From contig JAQGAU010000126.1 in the NCBI GenBank assembly GCA_034698045.1, forward strand, positions 1 to 39,020: DNA of 39,020 nucleotides. Reading direction: 5' to 3'. Numbering within the stretch: the first letter of the stretch is position 1; each line of letters begins with the position of its first letter. The translations under genes and the position numbers were made by a program. The stretch comes from Paramacrobiotus richtersi. Taxonomy: Eukaryota; Tardigrada; Eutardigrada; Parachela; Macrobiotidae. Shown here one piece after another: positions 9,261 to 21,000 of this stretch. The notes below the pieces were generated by a model that was not told the origin of the DNA, made no database searches, and was given only the letters and a program-made list of their open reading frames with translations.

Positions 9261-12200
9261 ATGAAGCGCATTACAACTGAAATTGTATGGTGTCTACGGG
9301 TGTTGCTCTTCGTGTCTATGCTTGAAGGTAAATCTTTTTCAGTCATACAAGTGCAGTCTGCAGAGCGATAACGGTTTCTCCTCATAATATTTCATTGAAT
9401 AATGCGACTTCGTCTGCTACTAGGTTCCTGGGAAGCCAATATCAAACAAACCTACCCACCTGTAACGTGCTACAAATGCGAAGTCAACAGAACAGCGCCG
9501 AAGGATCTCGGATCATATTCAGTGATTCAAACATGTACTCTGGTGGACGGGAAACAAACCTGCTCTGAACCACGCCAGAAAAGGTCACATCCATCTGGGC
9601 TGCGCACAGAGCCTTTAGAGTCTGTTTCTGCTGGCGACAGTTTGGTAAGAATCGCGCGGTCATTAGCTGAAGATGTCGCCAACACCGCCGCCGACAGGAT
9701 CAACCAAGCATTAGCGAACAATCAAGGAACTCCTGGGCCTACTCCAGTGCCGATAACCACTCGGGGAAAGATGACCTGTTATAACACGACGGAGCTCAAA
9801 AGCGACAGCGCTGCACTAGCCACCTACGTGACCTATACTCCGTCAAAAGACAGGGATGCAAACGCGGATTCCATGATGCCATTGCTACCTCAGCAGCCGT
9901 ATTGCTTCACCCGACTGGATCTGGTGGATCGAGGGAGCTATACGGAAAGAACGCTGGTCCGTGATGGAGGCTTTCCAGGCATGAATCCCCGCGAATGCTT
10001 CCAAGCGTCCAATCCCTCTCGACCTGAACTCATATCGAAGTACCTGTACTGCTCTGCGTCGTACTGCAACAACATTACTATTGACGATATGCTGGATAAG
10101 TGCTTCAAAGATAACAAGGTACGAGAAACGGATAACCCATAGACCGTTACGTTAACTTGCAGATCAACCGTCAGCTAATTCTCAACAACCGATTGACTAA
10201 TTCTCAACAACGGATTGACTTTTCCTGCTTGGGAAAAGTCACGTTTCCCAGGCTGACCAAATTCCGAACGTTGTGATAAAACTGACTGCAGTTACGATAT
10301 CATACTACCGGGAGCTGGTTATTTAATGGGGACATCCTGTTTTTGAGTTTTCTGAGCGTTTAAATGGCTCTGGATGTATATACAAAAAATGAAAAACGAT
10401 AGAAACAACCAGCTGTAAACAAATCATTTTGTAATTCTGAACCACAAAAACTTGTTTACTGTTTCTTATCACTATCCATCAGGATTTCTTGATGGTATTA
10501 ACTTCCTTAACTGGTTCGGACACTGCGGTAATCTGCAGTGTTTTAATGTTAATTGTCTTGTAGGTTTATCTGAATCCAGCATGGCGTTCACTCCAGGTAC
10601 GTGATTATTAATTGCTCATCTAGTCCGTATCGATTTCAGGTCGGTATTTCTCCATAAAACACTATATAATAACAATTCGGAAGTTACTTCAGCTTCAGAG
10701 CAGTTTTTGTACGATTTCGTTTTGCCTGGTATTACAACTTCATTCGGCCACAATCACGGGCACACCATGAACATGAACGGTCGACGCAATAAGAATTTAA
10801 GAGCCCTGAATGTCTCAAAGGTTAAGAAAACTTGGTGTTGTATTGTATCGTTAACTATCCCGGTAAGTGTTCTGTCCAGTAAGTTTCTCTGACATTGAGG
10901 GCTAGTTTCTGCAGTTTGGCAGCCGGCTTGATACAATGATTACGACATTTATTATCGCATGCGACACGCTTTCAGTGTTTCTCTACCGCGCGCTTTGATA
11001 TGTGCCTCAAAAGTGAGCGAATCAAACTGGATAAAAAAATCCTACGTGTAATTCAGAAAGCTGTTTAGACGGAGAAGCTGGCTTTTGGTGTCTCGGGAGT
11101 CGGGATTGCAGTGCTGCTGCAAAACAATGTACGGGGTTTTTTTGTGGGCCGATGTCGTTTCATAACAATCACCTGGAAGTGCGTGCTACATGGTTTTTAA
11201 AACCAGTTGACTGAAAGAGTGAAGGTCTTGTAGGTTTCCAACGATACATCGAACGCCTTGTCTCATCGAAGTCGCTTGGAAGCGGTATACATATTGGCAC
11301 CGTTCGTGTCTTTGAGAGCTTTGCGGTTACCTGGAGTAGTCACCGGACTAGTGATGTTGTTGACGGTGCTTTCATTATCCAGTGCGCAGTGAGTCACAAA
11401 TAGACCGAGAGTGGTAAAATCAGTTGCAAAGCGTAGACTTGTCTTATAGACCACCTGATCTAAAGTGCCACAGCTGTGGTAACCCTTTGACAACTGGAAT
11501 GTATCCTCCAGACAGACTCTGTAATGACGCGCCTTTGCAACAGAATTTCTCCGCCTGCCCTGTGAGAACACCCGCCTTCCCAAATAATCTGGGCATGGTT
11601 TCGCCGCAGACTGGCTACTGCTTCATCCTGCTTAATGAACTGTTCGCCAGCGAAGCAGACAAAGTTGCAGGGCTGTCGGCAAAAAGGTGGTTGGAGCGTG
11701 GTTGCCAGTATCCCGGCGGCGAGCCGGACGACTGCTTAGTGATGGATCAGTGGGCAAATTATCCGCTTCTGAAGCGGACATATCAGCTGTGCAAAACTAA
11801 TCACTACTGCAACGGCGACTCGGCCGACGCATTTCTGACCAAATGCGTTCCGGCCAACAGCATTGCAGCCATTAAAACAGTGAGTAATTTATACTGTACC
11901 ACGCAGGAAGCCGACCACCAGACACCATGAATTTATCATTCGAATATCATTCAAATAACTAAAAGTCCAACACAGCGGTGTGCACCATTTACTGCCTTCC
12001 GTTTTGCAGTCGCACGCTGTGCAAGGTTGAACAGGGAAAATTTAGCCTTGCTCCGTACATAACAATGTTATTGCATGGAAAAGTGAATGTATGCTGCCTA
12101 GTTGTCGACCTCCTTGCGTGGTACACAGCGTATACTTTTGCACGCTCGCCGCACTGAAACTCGTGTTCGCTGCTGCTTTAGTCCATGAACGACAGTGAAT

Positions 12201-12647
12201 CCCTGCGGAACTTCAATGCATATCCAACTGAACCGCCGGTAAGTGCCACTACTTACCGTACCTCGTGGACCACGCAGAAACTAAAGATCTGCTAATGACA
12301 TTCTACTTTGCGGACTAGGTTGCGCCTCTGAGCACAAGGGCCCCGCTGCCGGTGGTACGTTCTGATTGTGTAATATTATCAGCTTGCACGAAACTCGGTT
12401 CGCCTGAATTTTATTCTGCTGTTTATTCAATTGTTTTTATGTTATTTAATGTTTAATGATACGGTAACGCTCATGTTGTCCAGACGTAACGCTCGATTCG
12501 GCTCGTTTGTAGGTGGAATCCGTCCTGAGATATGGTGCCGGTAACCAAACGGGTGGCGGTGTTTCTCCTACCGGACACCCAGTGGTTTTCTTTATATTTG
12601 GTGTTCCTGTGGCTGCAGCAAGCCTGCTCATCAGAAACATGACATGA
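9261..12647 (+). CDS. Two-module (A+B) cysteine-rich, GPI-type protein (gene AB2)
   Basis: Eight exons: 9261-9327, 9424-10118, 10564-10596, 11234-11388, 11450-11879, 12182-12238, 12319-12354 and 12513-12647. All have AG/GT borders, phases agree, and the total is 1608 nt (535 aa). Order: signal peptide (LRVLLFVSMLEG); module A with ten cysteines and a furin-like RQKR|S; VYLNPAWRSLQ; a hydrophobic exon ending GLVMLLTVLSLSSA; module B (LKCHSCGNPL to YCNGDSADAFLTKC, ten cysteines, KRWLERGCQYPGG core); small linker exons SMNDSESLRN and VAPLSTRAPLPV; and a C-terminal tail with VAAASLLI that fits GPI attachment. Both modules end with a CxxxxCN-like pattern recalling Ly6/uPAR folds. If intron 4 is kept, TGA at 11390 ends an A-only protein. 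Function unknown; probably cell-surface or secreted. Confidence 0.82.
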
Positions 12648-14153
12648 CTGCCTTTTTATAGAGCATAGCACCAGCAGACTGCAGCAGTTCCTTGAGATGA
12701 TAACTTTGTGCTGTCCGTGATCAAGAACCATGAGAAGTTCTGAGTGGCGTCAGCAGTGATATCGACATCAATAGCGATTAAAAGCACAATGGATCAGCAC
12801 TTGTCGCTGTGAATTTCCAAATACTCCTGCTTCCTCAATGGCGCTTTCTTTATGCCGTTGGCTTCTCTCACGTAGAACGTTCCACCTTTAGTTTCTGATG
12901 CTCTATATTTTCCCAGTGTTTTCATATATTCCTTTCATCTGTTTGGTGTGTTGTGACTTGAATGTGTGACTTGATTGATAGCTGGTCGGTCGATCAAGGC
13001 TTTCATGCTTTTCGAGATCCAAGAAATTCGCAAAAATACCAGTAGTCTTAGAAACTGCACCAACGGCAATAAATAAGTTATAACTACCGGTTAGGAGAGT
13101 CGACGAAACTACCGAACTCTCTCTTTCTCTAGCTCATTGACCATAACTATACAGGAACGCAAAATCACGGATTTCGGTGCAAGATTTTGAACAGTGTTCA
13201 GTGCCGGAAACGGCTTAGGTTTGATATGTTATTTACATTAGCAAGATCACGGTCTTGATTACATTCTCTTGGACCACTATGTTAAACCAAATTACGTATT
13301 ATTAACTTTGAAAATTCATAACTTGAAGAAGAAGAAAAAGACAATGCTCTATACTCACTGGATTTTTCAGATTTCAGTGGTATGGTTAGACCGTATATAT
13401 TTAGATCATATATTTATGCGAATTTATCACATGGAATGTTTACGTATGGCCCGGTATGGGGCGTCGTGTTAGGGACGTAGTGAATTGTTCGCAGAATTTG
13501 TACCACACTACGGTATGCATCGCGTAATACGGTCCGTGAAGTGAACTCGTGAGGCATATCTCTGCAAACTAGTGCGAAGTGTGTCTTTTATGTTGGTTGG
13601 TTGCTGCTATACAGCGTAATCCATGAAGGATCGTGTCTTTTATATTAAGGACGTATTTCAAATCGGCGACCATTCATAGCAACTTTGAAGCTTAATGTTT
13701 AAGTCTTAACACTTCTGTGCCTTAACAACCTGCGGAGAGGTATACGTATACCATGATTAGCATCTAGTGGGGTTGCGTGGCCAGAGATTTCCCGCAGCCA
13801 TTAATCTCCTTAAGATCAATAAGCGTCACACACAGATACAACAACAAGCTAAAAAAGACATCAAAATCAACAATTTACAAACTTCATGACTCATGTTGTA
13901 GAGCAGGTTTCTGGTTAACCAATCTGCTTAATATCCAAGCCAGAATGAAATGCGTGACAAGTAAAAAAGTTGCACAAAATGTCGGGGCGCTGGATAACTT
14001 ACTAGTCTCTCTGGCACTGAGACTTTTGAAATATCAATCGAAAGCTGTCGAGCAACGCTCCGCGAACTGGTTCAGCCCTTGATCGAGAAGTAGAGATAAA
14101 GAGCTTCGCAACTGCCAAAGATTTACTGCAGTGTTAGCAGCGGACGACAACAA
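12648..14153. other. Intergenic region between gene AB2 (+) and gene B-only (-)
   Basis: Convergent 3' ends face this 1.5 kb. CAATAAATAA at about 13068 may serve as poly(A) signal for AB2. A 41-bp retroelement tail insertion lies at 13592-13632. No other gene seen. Confidence 0.5.
13592..13632 (-). mobile_element. 41-bp non-LTR retroelement tail with 11-bp target-site duplication
   Basis: Read on the minus strand: GATCCTTCATGGATTACGCT, continuing to an (AACC)n end. This matches the 3' end of the decayed element at 32910-32960. The direct repeat GTGTCTTTTAT flanks it on both sides (13581-13591 and 13633-13643). It is an extreme 5'-truncated insertion. Confidence 0.72.
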
Positions 14154-15217
14154 TCACATAAAGCCTCTAATGAGAAGGCTGGCTGCTGCCACAGGAAACC
14201 CACATATAAAGGAGCGCACTGGATATCCGGCGGAAGAACCGCTGCCATCTTTTTGTGTGCCGTTAGTCCCGTTACCAGGCTTAACCTAAACATTGAAGGG
14301 AACGCCTTTACGGCACGAGGTCACCGCACCATGAAAAACCATAGCCGTTCCAGTACACTTTTCCGAACCGAGCCGTACCAAAGCTAACAATCATGCATGG
14401 ACTAAACATACCTCAGTCAGTGGAAGTCTTGTGGTCAGTGTAACACCCTAGTGCGCCACAAACACAAGATAGTGTTAACACCGATCCATTATATGAGTTC
14501 TCCGTCAGTTCAACATCGGAACTTACCGGCCCTTGAGTTGGATAACTGTAGTTACGCAGGGACTGACTATCGTTCATGGACTAAACCACGAGCAAAACAA
14601 CTTAAATTGCAAGGACCTTGGGCTGCTATATGTGAACAGATACTCACTGTTTTAATAGCAGCAGCCTTGTCAACACTTGGGAAGCACTTCTTGAGGAATG
14701 TGTCGGCTGGATCGCCATTGCAGTAGTCATTGTTGTTGCACATTTGATACGTCCGCTTCAGAGTGGGATAAGCGGCATTCTCATCGATGACCAAACAATC
14801 ATCCGGGACTCCGCCGGGGTACGAGCAGCCCCGTTCCAACCACCGTTTGGGCTGCAGCCCAGCCGCTTTGTCCGCTTCGCTGGCGTAATCTTCGTTAATC
14901 CAGGTGGCACAGTAAGCAGTCAATGGTTGGGTCATGCCAAGATTGTTTGGGCTTGGGGATCTGTCTACGCAGTTGATGTTTTTCTGTACATCCGGCCTCT
15001 CGTTGCATTCTGTGTCTGGAGGAGTAATTTTGGTCTTGGTGAAATCGCCACACGTATAACACATGATGGCGTGTCTAAAAAAAGGTAGTCTTTATTTTAC
15101 GCTGTTATGTCCGGCGCCATGACTTTTTGTTGCTTACTGGCCGCGAAAGAATGAAAACAGCACCAGAAGTGTCACAGATCTAACAGCTGGAATGCTCGAA
15201 TAGGCTTTCAACCCCAT
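14154..15217 (-). CDS. Module B-only cysteine-rich, GPI-type protein (gene B5)
   Basis: Minus-strand exons in coding order: 15217-15138, 15074-14648, 14580-14527, 14447-14412 and 14285-14154 (729 nt, 242 aa). The start ATG (15217) gives MGLKAYSS then a hydrophobic run VTLLVLFSFFRG, a good signal peptide. Module B follows (MCYTCGDF, KRWLERGCSYPGG, YCNGDPADTFLKKC, ten cysteines), then linker exons SMNDSQSLRN and GVTLTTRLPLTE, then a tail with PVAAASLLIRGF. Exon lengths equal those of gene AB3 (427, 54 and 36 nt). The sequence upstream of the ATG still resembles exon 4 of AB3 but has a one-base shift and an in-frame stop. No exons 1-3 were found further upstream. I infer that B became a free-standing gene after losing A. 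Confidence 0.8.
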
Positions 15218-18094
15218 CAGTGGTGCCGCTAAGGGAAGTGATGCCAGTCAACTGCACTTGCAGTAGGAAGAGGAGAGCGATGTGTTTCTAGAAATCTGCA
15301 AATAAATTACGTTAAAACTAGAGACCCCAGGGACGTACCTCATCAAAGGCAGAAGTTGCGTCAGGTCACAAATACTGTAGAGAAAATCCAGAAAATATAC
15401 GTAGAACGCAATATCCAGACATACTTGTAAGCATATATTACATGATCAGGACGAGGTGCACAAACCATGAGCATTCCATTGTTATAACTATGCCCGTTTT
15501 TGGTGATACTGGATGCACTTTTGTTAACTATTGTCGAGATATAAACAATAATAATAAACGTCTACAGCAGAATGGGATCTTGACACTATGGCAGTATGCA
15601 CTGACTGCTAACCACAGTTTGTTCTTGTTGTTTTTGTTTCTTTTCCACAGCATGCAGCTGCCCGGGTTGCTTGGTGATGCGACCACTGACGCCTTTTTTA
15701 AGACGCTCCACAGATTCCGCAATACCACAAAACGCTTCAGAATAAGTAGATCTTCTTTGCGCCAGCGCTGCCATTGTGAAAGAATTAAATTCGGAAGGCA
15801 CTACTGTCTATAGATTAAGCAAGCTACACGCTTTATAGTCTCAGCTTTTTTTCGGTTTGATTAGTTCTTTCCCAAGTTAAAGTTTGCGAGCCCAGTCAAG
15901 ATGCTTAATAAACGATCTGTTCTGCATATGTTTGAACAAAAACACTAGCCGACGCTTTCCACGGTTTTTTATGTGTTTCACATTGTTTTTCCACTTTTAT
16001 CAGTTTGTGTGCGCAACAAGTTTCCTGACGATTGTTACACGGCGCTTGTTCGTCAGATTCGTTCTGAAAAAAGGCTGGAGTGATGATCATGAGCATTTGG
16101 GACCTTTTGTTGTTTACTTGTTTATTTAATGCCCTTTCTAAATACAACCAGGGACGTCCGTCTGTTCCTGCACGCGGTACCAGAAAACACGATTTCGTAA
16201 AACAACATAATAATAATAGTGCCCTACTAAGCGAAAGTATCAAACAGCAGTTTTCGGTTACAATATGATAACAGTTTTCAGTTACAATTACGAAAGCACA
16301 AGTTTTTGCAAATTTAATTTTTTTACTTTCTTACTTGTTAAATCATTATTAACAACTAGCTAATTACTCATCATCACTAAAAGTTCCGCGAACACAGGAA
16401 GCGTCCCCTTTCTCCATCAAAATACTAAATAAAAAATACTAAGCACCAGTTCAGCATCGACAAGGTTGTGATGGTCGTCGTGTGAGTTCACCTTTATCCA
16501 CTTGGATTCGGTCATTTCACCGAATCGAGCGCTCGGTTGTAGGTGGTGCTCCTGGTATAGATACCGCTAGGTAATTGTAATTCACTCCATAGATCGCCCA
16601 TAAAGATTGAAAATGAACGGTCACTCTTGTACGAAATTCCATTTACGGGTTGGGAACAAAGTGGTTCAACGGCGAAGGGATACTCCTGTAGGGCCTTTGC
16701 ACGATGGGTGTTCCGGCCACAGAATGATCGGCAGAAACAGTCTATCATCATGTAAAAACAATATTTACAATAAGGAACAAAGTATCCTCTGTGTACTACA
16801 TACTCTGCTCATTCCTGTCCTAAAATACTAAGAATATGATGCCATGAGCACTTAGCTTATCAGGCCGGCCTTTAACGAGGGCATTAATTTTGTAGACTAC
16901 AGATCACTTGGTGCGCGGTCGTTGGCGTTCATCTTCTGAATTTAACCACACCAGCTATGGTATGCAGCGTATTGCAATCCGCGAAGATATAACAGTGAAT
17001 CACTTGCTTCTTATTATGCGTGATGCGCTTTCATCTGTACGTACGTTATCTTATCGCTTTAATCGTACCGCGCACATTTCAAACTTCAGTATATGTATAC
17101 TGTCTTATTTACATCGGTAACAACTAGATAAAATTTCTCACGTTCAACAAGAATCATGGGGTCAACCATCTCGTACAAAGTTTGTTACAGGAACTTTCCC
17201 GTTGTGCTTCACAACAAACATGCAAGTAGACACTGTTTGCGAAGACATGCAAAATCTGTTGGGCAAAAAACAGCTCACGATCAGCGACATTAAAGCAAAT
17301 GACACAAAGTTGATGTTTTGAGCACTTTCGGGATTTACCGATCTGGTCGACAGCGAGGCCTCCGCAGAATACGTGAAAGGAATACAACTGCTTAAAACGG
17401 ACGGACGGATCTCCGAAGAAAGCCGGAAAACGACCACAAGATGGTATTGCTCTTCCTAAAAGAAGATAAAATTACAATCATTAGTTTTGCTACCACTCAT
17501 AGTGGATAATTCAGCAGTGTCTAATTCTATGGTATGGAAGGTGCTCTATGTTGCTGAAAACGCGCTTCAGAACGTGCTCAGTATTTAGCCGCGAAGGGAG
17601 ATAAGAGTGTAGGACGAAAGCCTGCGTTGTATTACCGTTTAGTTTGGTTTACGTAATACGTGCTGCAGATACTGCCATTACATAAAAACTGCCATTACAT
17701 GGTTTCCGCCTTTTTTTCAGTTGTGAACTCAATTACGCTATTTTCCTGTGTGATCTAGGGGGAAAATCTATAAAGATTAGGATTTGGTGCTGGTTTTGGT
17801 TTATGTGTCTGTGTACTTTGTGATCGGTGCAGTGAATAAAGTGACGTATAAGTGTATTTCTGATCGGCTGCGAGACGGGGTCTATCCACCTACTGACCTA
17901 CATCACTTCGAACAGTGTTTCGGCATTCTCTGCTAGTTCTGTTCTTTCAGCATTCTGTGTTAGTTTTGTTCGACTGGTGTTCTTTGACCTCTATACACGC
18001 GGATAATTTGACAAACAAATTTCTTTCTGCAAGTCGTACCTGGCCATTTCGCAACTGGTGAGTTGACGAAGTGATTTTACTTACCACAAAACAT
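15218..18094. other. Intergenic region, gene AB3 to gene B5
   Basis: 2.9 kb without a gene I can support. It contains a possible decayed coding frame at 17121-17459 (described separately). I looked for relics of exons 1-3 of the A module upstream of B5 on the minus strand and saw none. Confidence 0.45.
17121..17459 (+). pseudogene. Orphan open frame with one internal TGA (possible decayed exon)
   Basis: In one frame, 66 codons run from 17121 to a TGA at 17319 (for example VDTVCEDMQNLLGKKQLTIS). The same frame then stays open for another 45 codons (ALSGFTDLVDSEASAEYV) to TAA at 17457. The amino-acid composition looks protein-like and an acceptor-like CTAG lies at 17124-17127. There is no suitable ATG at the start and I recognise no family. 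It may be a remnant of a gene or chance. Confidence 0.25.
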
Positions 18095-21000
18095 TCACAT
18101 AACCCTTTGAATGAGGAAGGTTGCTGTTACCACAGGAAAACCAAACACAAAACAGGCCGCAGGATGTCCGGTAGGAGAAGCACCGCTGCCTTTTTCGGTG
18201 CCGTTAATAGCTTCCACCTAAACATTCGAGCATAGGGCATGTGAGTATTACTGCACCATTAAAAAACCACAAGAACCGATACTTCTACGCAAGGAACTTA
18301 GAATCATATAAGGTTTACACATACCAGCATCAGCGGAGGCCTTGTGGTCAGAGGTGCAGGCTAGCTCGCAAAAGAAGACAGCGTTAACGTTGAACCGGCA
18401 ACTGGCTGCTTTACAAATTCAACATCAGTACTTACTGGAGCTTGACTTGGAAAGCTGAAGCTACGCAGGGAATCCGTATCGTTCAGAGACTAAACCACGA
18501 ACACAAAAGCTGATTTGCGACGAAAGTCTAATCCTGCATGTACTACTCACTGCTCTAACAGCAGCAGCACCAGCAGCGTCTGGAAAGCACTTTCTGAGGA
18601 ATGCGTCAGCCGGATCGTTATTGCAATAGTCGGTATTCTTGCAAAACTGATATGTTCGTTTCCTCGTGGGATACGCTGCCCAAGCATCGATGACCAGGCA
18701 GTCGTCCGGTTCTCCGCCGGGATACAGGCAACCCCGCTCCAGCCACCGTTTGGCCTTGACACCGGCCGTCTTGTCTGCAATGGTCGCGTAATCTTCATTC
18801 ATCCAGATGGCACAGTATCCAATCTGCAGTTGGGTCATGCCAAAATTGTTCGGGTCTGGCAACTTGTCCACGCAGTTAACGTATCTCTGTGTTGACGGAT
18901 CATCATTGCAGACTTTGTCTGGAGGATAAATTCCAGTTTTCAGTGGATCCCCGCACGTATGGCACATTACCGCAGATCTAAAATGATATCGTTGTGCACT
19001 GCCTTGTATTTTGTTAAAAGTATCTGTTCTACCGGCCGCGAACTAATGAAAACAGCGCCAACACCGTCAGCCATCCGATTGCGCTGGTTCGCACGGCCTT
19101 CAACCCCATCAATGGCGCTATTGTAAGAAGCACATCCGTCAACTGACTCCGTAGAGACCAGGCAGCGGACGCGTTAGTGGAAGCTTCAACCTGCATTGAA
19201 ATTACATTCGTGGAACTATTTCTAAGACGAATGTGTGGTCAAACGCTGGTTATAACGGACAAGCCGGAAGGAGCGAAACGATTAGCCATTTTTGCATGAG
19301 AGCGCCAGATCATTGCGGATGGAAGAACCCGAAGAACCAGTGGAACTGGTCTGCGATCTGTGTGGTTTCCTTGCCAAGAAACTTCACGGCCTTAACAAGC
19401 ATCGGGACAAGGGAAGATGCAAAAAGAGGCAGGCTGAAAACCTACGCGGTCAAGCTCAGACGGCAGCCCCCCCAAACGCCCCCGCCGATGAATCGTTAGC
19501 TGATCGTCTTCGCCGTCTTCGAGCCACAAACCCAGTCCTACCTCATGTTCCTGTTGCTGCGAGAGCTGCTTGCTCCGAAGCGCTGGCGGATATTCTGGAT
19601 GGCTGTTGTGATCAGAATGACGAAGCCGCCTGGTCAGAGCTCCTTACCTTCGCCCCTAGAGTGCTGACGGCTCCCCCTAGTAAACGCGGAAAGGGTCCTT
19701 CGTTGGCCACGTCGGTTAAGGCCAATTTGAAAGGATTCGCTCCTGTCCCTCGCGCCCGCGCTGCCAGACCGAGGAAGAAAAAGTCCAATGATGAAGTGTT
19801 ACGTAAGTTGGTCAACTCGAAACTTCAGGATGGAAATATTACGGGCGCCGTCAGGCTCCTTACGTCCGAAGAAACAATCGCCCCAACGACGGACGAAACG
19901 ACGGCGCTCCTCAAAGAGAAGCATCCCGACGCTCCTGCAGACGAGAATCTCACACACCGCGAGCAGCTTCCAATTTCCCCTGACGTTACGGAAGAAGAAC
20001 TGATATCGGCGCTGAATTCATTCGCAACCAATTCGTCGCCTGGCCCAGATGGCCTTAGAGTCGCCCACTTGAAGGATCTCCTGTTATATTCTCAGGGTAA
20101 TGCAAGAAACAATCTCCTCCGCTCACTGGTCAGTTTCACCAATCACGTCCTTCGAAATGAGATACCCCCAGAGGCGCGTAAAGTGTTCTTCGGTGCAAAC
20201 GTTGTCCCGTTTCTCAAGCCCGGAGGTGGAATTCGCCCCATTGCGGTTGGCTGCACGCTCCGCCGACTAACTGCACGCATCCCATGTCACCGGATTCGAC
20301 TGCGGTTTGGGGAAATGTTCCGTCCAGTCCAGTACGGGTTTGGCACGCGCTATGGATCGGAAATTGTTGCCCACGCAGCGCGAGCTTTCCTGCTGAAGGA
20401 GTCACCAGGAGTTAAAGTGTTTTTGAAGATCGACTTCAGAAATGCTTTTAATTCGATACGCAGAGACCGTCTCCTCGACGTTGTTTTTGACACTATCCCA
20501 GAATATTACCGTTTCGTACACTCCGCGTACGGGACTCCCAGCACGCTGTTTTGTGGGGACAATACAACAATCTCTTCCGCTGCCGGTGTGCAACAAGGAG
20601 ACCCGCTTGGACCACCGTTATTCTGCCTTCTGCTAAACAATCTTTCTCAGGACTTGCGGGCAGATTTGAGTTTATGGTACCTCGACGATGCAGCGTTCGG
20701 AGGAGATTTGGGCCAGATAATGGATCTGTTTGAAAAGCTGCAGGATGGTGCGGCAGAGGTAGGATTGGAGCTGAACATGAGCAAGTGTGAAGTGCACGTG
20801 TTCGGTGGAACCGATGCCGAGAATATGGACACTCTCGGCTCCTTTCTGGAGGTTTACCCGGAGGTCCAGATTGTAGCGCCTGACGGTCTGGTCCTGCTTG
20901 GTTCGCCTTTGTTGCCTAGCGGGGTTGTGCGTTCGATAAGAGAGAAGTTAACAGCTCTGGAGGTTTTGATTAACCGTCTCGACATCCTGCCAGCACATCA

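Noticed and set aside
19033..19190. Exon first read as the signal-peptide exon of a separate B gene
   Set aside because: It also joins in phase to exon 3 of AB3 across the retrotransposon-bearing intron and has the same length as exon 4 of A1 (158 nt), so I model one A+B gene. The separate start remains a possible alternative and is reported as a finding.
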